A program made the position numbers and the translations under genes. From assembly GCA_907163345.1 (NCBI GenBank), contig CAJQUN010000488.1:15001-79000 (forward strand): DNA of 64,000 nt, written 5' to 3'. The notes under the pieces are model-generated. The model was not told where the DNA came from. It saw only the letters and a program-made list of their open reading frames with translations, and searched no databases. Numbering within the stretch: the first letter of the stretch is position 1; each line of letters opens with the position of its first letter. The DNA is from Haberlea rhodopensis (taxonomy: Eukaryota; Streptophyta; Magnoliopsida; Lamiales; Gesneriaceae). This document shows positions 56,569 to 64,000 of this stretch, in pieces.

Positions 56569-56585
56569 TTAAAAAAAAAAAAAAA

Positions 56586-56597
56586 CCCTAAACCCTA
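56586..56597 (+). repeat. Short telomere-like stub after F
   Basis: Fewer than two units (CCCTAAACCCTA) remain after the F poly(A) before AT-rich DNA. Confidence 0.75.
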
Positions 56598-57072
56598 TGC
56601 TTGAAGCTATGTGTAGTATAATTTTTAATGATCAATAATATATCAAATCGCCACCCAACTGACACCAGCTTTATTAAGAGAGCTATATATCTCGATTTCG
56701 AGCCTCATTATTCTCCACATTTTGTAATAATTGTTCAAAAAATAATAATATATCAAATCATATATTCTATTTTATTTTGCGTAATCTCACAATGAATTGT
56801 TCATTATACATAGTTAATGACATGTTTTTTATTATTATATTGATTTGAGTAAATTGAACATATTTTTGAGATGCATAGTTTATTAACATAAATCCATGGA
56901 TAAGATACGAGATTCAAAAAATATTTATAACAAAATTTTTGTGATATAATAATTCGATTCGTTGTGAGATTTATATGCGTGTATGTGTTTGTATACATTT
57001 TTTCAAATAATATATATATATATACTTAAATTCTAATACGAGTTTTCATTTGAATTTTACCAGCTAAGAAAT
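56598..57072. other. AT-rich filler between F and C2
   Basis: These 475 bp are AT-rich with ATAATA and TATATA runs. I see no gene and no similarity to the other fillers. Confidence 0.55.
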
Positions 57073-57123
57073 ATGCTCTCCAAAAATATACCCCAAATCG
57101 CCCCAAAATCGCCCAATAACTGA
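57073..57123 (+). CDS. Upstream ORF at the 5' end of C2 (16 aa)
   Basis: The frame reads MLSKNIPQIAPKSPNN and stops 16 bp before the ORF1 ATG at 57140. It uses the ATG of the conserved 5' box and starts like family A ORF1 (MLSS). C4 has the same peptide with one change. Translation is not shown; it may act as a leader ORF or be the remnant of an A-like start. Confidence 0.4.
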   Translation: MLSKNIPQIAPKSPNN

Positions 57124-57139
57124 TTCCCCTTCGCCGGCA

Positions 57140-59760
57140 ATGCCGCCGCCGCTCCGGCGCCGGCCACCGCCACCACATGACTCGTCTCAACCAGGCGATC
57201 ATCCTGTCCAAGTTTCATGTCAATCGGAGCACGGTAACCCATCCAAATCTAACCCTCAATTTTCGCCTGAAATCGACTCACCCGCGCCTCTCGCCGATTT
57301 GCCGGATTCCGGCCATGCAACCACTGAACCAACCACCTCACCTCACCGCCTTCCTCAGACGATCACAACCAACCACCCCCCACGTCGTCGGAGTCTGTTT
57401 CGCCAGCCAAAAGCCGATCTGAAGTTCCGCCTATTTCCGCCAATTTTTCGTCAGTCGCCGATCTGCCTTATTCCGAACATCGTTCCGGCAACCAAGACCC
57501 GATCTGGAACCGCCTTGCTGATTCGATCAAAACCCCTCAACCCTCGGGTCCGATCGTTCAGTCCTCCGCCGTGAATTTCAGATCTACCGCCGCGCCTATT
57601 GGAACCCTAACTGTCGCAGCTTCAACCGTCGATTGTCGTCGTTCCGGTAAGTTGTTTTCAAATTCCTTTGGTACAAACACTGTTGGGGACATGGGTAGTC
57701 CAATTTTGGAACCAATTCCGTCATTGACGGCGCCGGTGCCGTCCAATTGCTGTTCGCCGAAAAAAGTCGTATTTCGCTCATCTCCGCCGCCTTCACCATT
57801 GATGTTGTCGGCGCCGCCGCCTCCCATGGTGGTTCCGTCAACTTTGAAACCTATTCCTCACCCTCAATTTTATACCAAACGTCCTTTTACCTCGCTTTTC
57901 AAGCCGTTGTCGAATATCAATTCCGTTTCAATTCCTTCCAATCCTATTGTCTCGTTTCGCACCCCTACTCTAATCGATGGGATTCAAACAGTTTGTTTTT
58001 CTCAAGAGGAAGCCGCTAAACTTGCTAAGCCTTTTGAGTTTGCTTTACTTGGGAATTTTTCCAACGTAAACCAAAACTTGAAGATATTCGTAAATCTTTT
58101 GCTGCTATTTCTTTCAAAGGGCATGTTTCGGTGGGTGCGCTCAAAAAAGGATTTGTTCTTATCCAAGTTGAGAATAAGGAGGATTACAGTCATATTTGGT
58201 CATGTAGGATTTGGAAATTGCTGGACAACCTATGAAGGTTTTCAAATGGACACCATCATTTGATTACAACGAAGAACCTTCCGTTGTGCCGGTTTGGGTG
58301 AGCTTCAATGACTTGCCTATTCACTTCTTTGATTATAATGTGCTTTTGTCGATTAGTGAATTGGTTGGCAAGCATATTTGCATTGATAATGCCACGATGC
58401 GTAAAACACGGCCGTCAGTTGCTCGTGTTTGTGTTGAAATTGACATGGCCTTGCCTAGGCCTTCACAGGTGCAAATCTTGGTTGGTGATGAACTTTTTTT
58501 ACAAGATGTTGTGTATGAAAATCTCCCTCGGTATTGTTCTACATGCCGGGCTTTTGGACATGATATTAACGTTTGTAAGAAGGCCAAGTTAGCGGAGGAT
58601 AACGTTAATAAGGATTTAAGGAATATTTTGAAGAAAGATATTGGTTTGGATGGTGAGATTGGTGCCGTTGAGGGTGTGTTAGTTGGTGATGGTGATACGG
58701 TTATTGGCGGCGATTTGACTCCGGGTTTGGAGGAAGTCGGAGGTGGTGGTTTGGCTTTGGGGTTGTTGGATGATGGCGTTGTTGCCGGAAATGGTGGTGC
58801 GCTGGTTTCGGGATTGGTTATTAAATCATGTAAAGTGGTTGATATTGTGGAAAGGACTTTGGATGGCCTTAATCCAGGTTCATTTCTTCCTTCCTTATCT
58901 CCTACCCATTTTCATAGTCTAGATAAATCTTTTGATATACCTAATTCTATTCTGAAGGAAACTTCCAGTTTTTTCTTATAAGGAAAATGATGATATTATT
59001 CCCTATTTGAAAAAATCATCCTCACTTCCCTCTTTTAAGAATTTTAAAGCTACTAGTCCTAGGCCTTTGAATTTTTAAATTCTTTCACCTCGTTTAGCCC
59101 ATTCTCGTGTGTTCGGTGGGCCTTCGCGTCCGGGTAGTCCTCTTGATCTTCCTATAGCCCTCGTTTGGACCCGGTTTCATCCAATTTGGTCAGCCCGGGT
59201 AGCTCGGGAAGCTCGGGCAGCTTGGTTCCTTCTTCGAGCAGTCCAAAATTTTCTTCGGTCAGTTTGAATATTTCTTCAAATAATCTTGCTCTCAAACCTC
59301 CCGAGCCTTCCAAGTGTGTTCTCAATGATCCTTTAACTTCCATTCCCTCTAATCCCTCCTTGAATTCTAACTCTCAATCCTCGTCTAGTATCAAAGCTGA
59401 TTTCTTGAATAATAAGAAATCTGGCTTGTTCCCTGATAATCCTATATCCTCTTCCCCCAAGCCTTCGAAATCAGTGTCTATTCCTTCGTCCTCTAATTCT
59501 TTTACAAAGCCTCCTAATTTCAATCCCAAACCTTGGTCGGAATGGTCAGATGATGAATTTTAATCTGAGGAATTTTTAGCTTGGGAGGAGGATCATTGTA
59601 GGAGTGAGTATGGTCCTACTAGTGGTTTTCAAGGGTACGACAATTCTGGAGAACATTGCTTGGATGAAGAAGAACTGGCTGGAATCGAGGTTCAGTCTTG
59701 CCCTCCACAGTCCACATTTGCACCTGGCAAGAAATATAATCTTCGTAGTCGTCGTATTTA
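57140..59760 (+). pseudogene. Family C ORF1 (C2), degenerate
   Basis: ORF1 begins MPPPLRRRPPPPHD and is Pro/Ser-rich at the N-terminus. A base loss near 57377 and another shift near 58055 break it. The DUF4283-type region continues in the frame 58211-58981 (GQPMKVFKWTPSFDY, VPVWVSFNDLPI), with the knuckle CSTCRAFGHDINVC. The tail has Gly/Val-rich and Ser-rich parts, further breaks between 58981 and 59165 and a TAA at 59561-59563 inside WSDDEF. It ends in KYNLRSRRI at 59760. Confidence 0.88.
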
Positions 59761-59943
59761 GTTTTGTTTTCTAAGGATTTTTCGATGTTAGTTGTTTTTA
59801 TTTAGTTAGTTGTTTTGGTTGTCTTTGATTTTTAATTAGTATGTTTTACATTTCATTTGAGGTCTTGGCCTAGTCCCCCTCCTTGTAATGTTATTTTATT
59901 TATGCAATGAATAAAACGGTACTTTTAAAAAAAAAAAAAAAAA

Positions 59944-59971
59944 CCCTAAAACCTTAACCCTAAACCCTAAA
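59944..59971 (+). repeat. Telomere-like stub after C2
   Basis: CCCTAAAA, CCTTAA, CCCTAAA and CCCTAAA units, slightly degenerate. Confidence 0.88.
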
Positions 59972-59999
59972 CGCTTTACTTTCATTCTGTTTAAAAAAA

Positions 60000-62351
60000 A
60001 TACTCTCTCTAAATTTTCTCTCCCTTTCCCTTTCCCTCTCTTATCGCCTCCTCCTCCATGCGTCCTCTTCTCGGCGGCTTTGATGCCGCCGACTTCCCCT
60101 TGGCTTCGGCGGTGCCACCTCACTTGGTGGCGCCGTCGCCTTCCCTTAAACAATTCCGGGAATGATTTCTAATCCTTTGTCTTCGGCGGCGCCACCGTCT
60201 CCTTCTAATCTCCATAGCCAACGCCATCGTTCTTATGCTTCTATTTCAAACCTTTATCTAACCTAAATACCATCCCCATCCCATCTAATTCGCTTGTTTC
60301 GAAGCGTTCTCCTATCATTTTGGATGGAGTTCAAACGATTTGTTTTTCTCAAGAAGAGGTGGCTAATCTTGCTAAGCCATTTGAGTTTGCTCTACTTGGA
60401 AAATTTTTCCAACGTAAACCAAAACTCGATGATATTCGGAAGTCGTTTGCGGCCATTACATTCAAAGGTCATGTTTCGATTGGTGCTCTCAAAAAAGGCT
60501 TCATCCTTATTCAAGTGGAGAATAAGGAGGATTTTAGTCATATTTGGTCATGCCGGGTTTGGAAGATTGCAGGACAACCGATGAAGGTTTTCAAATGGAC
60601 TCCTTCATTTGATTATCATGATGAACCTTCCATTGTTCCGGTATGGATTAATTTCCATGATTTACCTCTTCATTTTTTCGATTACAATGTCCTTTTATCA
60701 ATTAGTGAATTGGTTGGTAAACCCATTAGCATTGATAATGCTACGCTGAGGAAAACCCGGCCTTCGGTGGCTAGAGTTTGTGTTGAGATCGATATGGCTT
60801 TACCTAGACCTTCAGAAGTCCAAATTTTGGTGGGTGAGGATCTTTTTTTGCAACATGTAGAATATGAAATTTGCCTCGATATTGTTCTAAATGTCGGGTT
60901 TTTGGACATGATGACATGGTTTGTAAAAAAGTCCGTTCGTTGGAAAAGCAAGTGAATGATGATTTAACGAATTTTTTGAAGAAAGGTGGGGAGCTGGAGG
61001 CGGCGGTGGTTGAGGATGAGGCGGCGGTTGGTGTTGGCCGTAGGGTTCTTGGCCGAGGGGCTGGGGGCTCGTGTGACTGTGGTGAGGTTTGTGGTTGTGT
61101 GGTTGGGGAGGTTGAAGAGGTGTTTGGTGGCGTGGTGGTTGAGACCGATGGTGTTGGGCTCAACGGCATTTCTGATGGGGTCGATGGCGGCGCTGATCGG
61201 CCGTCTATGGTCGACGTTAGCGGCGGTGGTGGTGGCTCGGGTTTGGAGGTTAGGGTTGATAAGGTTTGGATAAGTTGGGCCAAGATTTGGATGGAATTGG
61301 GGATATCCTTGGAAATGGGATTGGTGCTAATTTTAAGGAAACTAAATCCCTTAATTTGGAACCAATTTCCCTAATTAAAGAATTGGGTGATAATTCCAAG
61401 GATTTGGTTGCTAAGGTGGGAAGATTGCTGGATGCACCTAGTCCTATTCCCGGTTCGATTCTTCCTTCCTTATCTTTTGATTTTCCTAATCCCATTTTGA
61501 AGGAAATTTCCTTTTTATCTGATAATGATATTGAGGATTTTGTTCCTTATTTGAAAAAATCATCTTCTTTCCCATCTTTTAATAATTTTAAAGATAATAA
61601 TCCTAGGCCTTTGAATTTTAAAATTATTTCACCTCGTTTAGCCCACTCTCATGTGTTGGGCGGGCCTTCGATTTCGGGTTGTCCCCTTTCTCATCCAATC
61701 AACCCATCTCATGAGTTATTAAATTTTGATCCTCCCAAAGAAATCTCTTCATCGTCCACTTCGGTCAGCTCGGGCAGCTCGGTTCCTCCTTCGGGCAGGC
61801 CGAATTATTCTTCGGGCAGTTTGAAAAGCTCCTCGAATAATATTGCTCTCAAACCTTTCGAGCCTTCCAAGTGTGTTCTCAATGATCCGTTAACTTCCAT
61901 TCCTTCTAATCCATCTTTAAATTCAAATTCTACATCCTCGTCCAGTATCAAATCTGGTTTCTTGAATAATAAGAAATCCGGTTTGTTCCCTGCTAATTCT
62001 AAATATTCCAAAACCTCTTCCCCTAAGCCTTCAAAACCAGAGTCAAATTCTTCTAATTCGTTTTCGATGCCTCCACACTTCAATTCCAAACCTTGGTCGG
62101 ATTGGTCAGATGATGAATATGAATTTGATGAATTGTTAGCTTTGGAGGAGGAGCGGTGTATAAGAGAATTTGGTCCTCCTCCTGGACATATTTTGGATGA
62201 TGAAGAGTTGGTTGGCATTGAGGTTCAGTCTTCTCCTCCTCAGTCCACCTTGGCTCCTGACAAGAAGTATAATCTTCGTAGTCGTCGCATTTAGTTATTT
62301 CTTTTTCGTTGGTCAATGAATAAAACGGTTCGCTTGAAAAAAAAAAAAAAA
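60000..62351 (+). mobile_element. LINE family C copy C3 (ORF1-only element)
   Basis: This 2.35-kb copy starts near ATACTCTCTC, a variant of the 5' box, although 28 bp of unassigned sequence separate it from the telomeric stub. Its N-terminal region is shorter than in C2 and C4. The 3' UTR is only about 45 bp, has AATGAATAAAACGG and lacks the hairpin. Poly(A) is at 62337-62351. No ORF2 is present. Confidence 0.8.
60320..62294 (+). pseudogene. Family C ORF1 (C3), two or more frameshifts
   Basis: Upstream coding similarity begins at about 60165, but the frame is broken near 60285. The DUF4283-type region is open from 60320 (DGVQTICFSQEE to LFLQHVEYE). A base loss near 60863 shifts it, and the knuckle CSKCRVFGHDDMVC lies in the next frame, followed by a long Gly/Val-rich segment. 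A second shift near 61265 leads to the tail 61266-62294, which is Ser/Pro-rich. It has KPWSDWSDDEY, an acidic stretch and the final KYNLRSRRI. Confidence 0.87.
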
Positions 62352-62396
62352 CCCTAAACCCTAAACCCTAACCCCTAACCCCTAAACCCTAAACCC
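62352..62396 (+). repeat. Telomere-like tract after C3
   Basis: CCCTAAA units with two CCCCTAA variants in the middle, about 45 bp. A 44-bp AT-rich filler (62397-62440) follows. Confidence 0.92.
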
Positions 62397-62440
62397 ATTT
62401 TATTTTAAGTTTATTTCTGAATCTAAACTAGAGGTCGAAA

Positions 62441-62491
62441 ATGCTCTCCAAAAATATACCCCAAATCGCCCCAAAATCAGCCAATAACTGA
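62441..62491 (+). CDS. Upstream ORF at the 5' end of C4 (16 aa)
   Basis: MLSKNIPQIAPKSANN, ending 16 bp before the ORF1 ATG at 62508. It differs from the C2 peptide at one residue. Support is only conservation between two copies. Confidence 0.4.
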   Translation: MLSKNIPQIAPKSANN

Positions 62492-62507
62492 TTCCCCTTC
62501 GCCGGCC

Positions 62508-64000
62508 ATGCCGCCGCCGCCACTACCTGAATCGTCTCAACCAGGCGATCATCATGTCCAAGTTTCATGTCAATCGGAGCACGGTAACCCATCCAAATCT
62601 CACCTTCAATTTTCGCATAAAATGGCCTCACCCGCGCCTCTCGCCGATTTTCCGGACTCCGGCCATCAAAACACTGACCCGACCACCTCACCTGACCGCC
62701 TTCCTCAGACGATCACAACCAACCAACCCCCCACGTCGTCGGAGTCTGTTTCTCCAGCCAAAAGCCGATCTGAACTACCGCATATTTCCGTCAATTTTTC
62801 GTCAGTCGCCGATCTGTCATCTTCTGATCATCGTTCCGGCAACCAAGACCCGATCTGGAACCGCCTTGCTGAGTCGACCAAAACCCCTCAACCCCCGGGA
62901 CCGATCGTTCAGTCCTCCGCCGTGAATTGCAGATTACGGCCGTGCCTGCTGAAACCCTAACTGCCGCAAATTCAACGGTTGATTGCCGTCAATCCGGTAT
63001 GTCGTTTTCTAATTCCTTTGGTACAACCACTGTTCTGGACGTGGGTAATCCAATTGTGGAATCAATTTCGCCATCGGCGATGCCGGTGCCGTCCAATTGC
63101 GGATTATCGTTCAAGGCGCCCTTCCTGCCGGAAAATGTTGCGTCTCCGCCGCTTTCCCCCTTGATTCCGGCGGCGCCGCCTCCCATGGTGGAACCGTCAC
63201 CTTCTAAACCTATTCCCCCATCTCAATTTTATACCAAACGCCCTTTTGCTTCGCTTTTCAAGCCTTTATCGAATTTCAATTCCGTCTCCTATCCCTTCTA
63301 ATCCTATTGTCTCGTTTCGTTCCCCTACTTTATTTGATGGCATTAAAACTGTTTGTTTCTCTCAAGAGGAAGCATCTAATCTTGCTAAACCTTTCGAGTT
63401 TGCTTTACTTGGAAATTTGTTTCAACGTAAACCTAAACTTGATGATATTCGGAAATCTATTGCCTCTATTTCCTTCAAAGGACATGTTTCGGTGGGTGAT
63501 CTTAAGAAAGGTTTTGTTCTTATTCAACTTGAGAATAAGGAAGATTTCAGTCACATCTGGTCATGTAGAATTTGGAAAATTGCTGGGCAACCAATGAAGG
63601 TTTTCAAATGGTCACCTTCCTTTGATTACAACGAAGAACCTTCCGTTGTTCCGGTTTGGGTTAGTTTCAATGACTTGCCTATTCATTTTTTTGATTATAA
63701 TGTGCTTTTATCGATAAGTGAATTGGTAGGCAAGCATATTTGCACTGATAATGCCACGTTGCGTAAAACACGGCCTTCAGTCGCTCGTGTTTGTGTCGAA
63801 CTTGACTTGGCTTTGCCTAGGCCGTCCCAAGTGCAAATTTTGGTTGGTGATGATCTTTTCTTACAAGATGTTGAGTATGAAAATCTTCCCCGGTATTGTT
63901 CTAAATGCCGGGTTTTTGGGCATGATATTAATGTTTGCAAGAAGGCTTTATTGGTAGAGGCTAAAGTTAATAAGGATTTGCGGAAGATTCTGAAAAAAAA
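62508..64000 (+). pseudogene. Family C ORF1 (C4), partial
   Basis: It begins MPPPPLPESSQPGDH and runs in the first frame to about 62935. The frame continues in another register to about 63290, and from 63297 to the window end in a third that is fully open. The last part holds the DUF4283-type region (CFSQEEASNLAKPFEF, GQPMKVFKWSPSFDY, VPVWVSFNDL) and the knuckle CSKCRVFGHDINVC at about 63897-63938. The two shifts are single-base indels compared with C2. Confidence 0.87.

Larger units (their letters stand above)
50279..56585 (+). mobile_element. LINE family F (GC-richer relative of A)
   Basis: This 6.3-kb LINE of a separate lineage is flanked on both sides by telomere-like units. It starts with ACGCTCTC, matching the ATGCTCTC box of the other families, has a 5' UTR of about 68 bp, ORF1, ORF2 and a 3' UTR of about 280 bp. 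Poly(A) is at 56571-56585. Codon use is much more GC/C-ending than in family A. RNase H is not found. Confidence 0.92.
57073..59943 (+). mobile_element. LINE family C copy C2 (ORF1-only element)
   Basis: This 2.87-kb element starts at ATGCTCTCC. It has a 67-bp leader with a small upstream ORF, one long ORF1 (now broken), a short 3' UTR with the shared hairpin (GAGG at 59859-59862, CCTC at 59878-59881), AATGAATAAAACGG and poly(A) at 59927-59943. There is no ORF2 and no room for one. C1 and C3 have the same order from the ORF1 end to the poly(A), so the lack of ORF2 is a family trait. Confidence 0.85.
62441..64000 (+). mobile_element. LINE family C copy C4, cut by the window edge
   Basis: The element starts at ATGCTCTCC, has the same 16-codon upstream ORF as C2 and the N-terminal and central ORF1. 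It runs off the right edge after the zinc knuckle. Whether an ORF2 follows cannot be seen. Confidence 0.88.

Noticed and set aside
59896..60153. Lys/Arg-rich minus-strand open frame near C3
   Set aside because: It is the complement of the C/T-rich 5' part of C3 and the poly(A), with no domain or conservation.
1926..62396. CRISPR-like array formed by regular short repeats
   Set aside because: The repeats are tandem CCCTAAA units without spacers, in a plant nuclear context.

Overview
The window is plant nuclear DNA, almost certainly from an angiosperm. The evidence is CCCTAAA (TTTAGGG-type) telomeric repeats, L1-type LINEs with a DUF4283 plus CCHC-knuckle ORF1, a chromodomain Ty3/Gypsy element, and Ty1/Copia and Gypsy elements primed by initiator Met-tRNA. 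I cannot name the species. I see no host gene: the window is transposable elements, telomere-like tracts and AT-rich filler.

The backbone is a head-to-tail array of LINEs, all on the + strand. Three related families are present. Family A (copies E1-E6) has ORF1 plus ORF2 (endonuclease, RT, zf-RVT, RNase H). Family F (one copy, 50.3-56.6 kb) has ORF1 and ORF2 but no recognisable RNase H. Family C (copies C1-C4) carries ORF1 only. All ten 3' ends in the window run from poly(A) straight into CCCTAAA-type repeats. Because the + strand carries the C-rich strand, every 5' end would face the chromosome terminus if these tracts are telomeric in origin. This resembles the HeT-A/TART arrangement of Drosophila, including an ORF1-only partner beside an autonomous one. 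The families share a covarying 3'-UTR hairpin and a 5' box, ATGCTCTC. Families A and F also share a 4-nt ATGA overlap between ORF1 and ORF2.

Layout: E1 3' part 1-1925; telomeric tract; AT-rich filler; E2 3027-9128, the best preserved, with one frameshift; C1 9171-9785, an internally deleted stub; telomeric tract; E3 5' part 10126-11232. A rearranged minus-strand Tekay-like Gypsy element follows (11233-28942), carrying a nested, younger + strand Copia element (16402-25080, TSD AGTTC). E3 then resumes at 28943-31565. Next come E4 31887-37450, E5 37772-43853 and E6 44160-50247, with near-identical 34-26 bp telomeric stubs and about 285 bp fillers between them. F spans 50279-56585. C2, C3 and C4 fill 57073-64000.

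E3-E5 share an inactivating deletion in ORF2, so part of the array grew by tandem duplication of a dead copy. Nearly all ORFs are broken. Intact ones are ORF1 of E2, E5 and E6, and the ORF2 fragment of E1. Nothing here shows present activity, and the short, degenerate tracts suggest an interstitial or subtelomeric locus rather than a live chromosome end.
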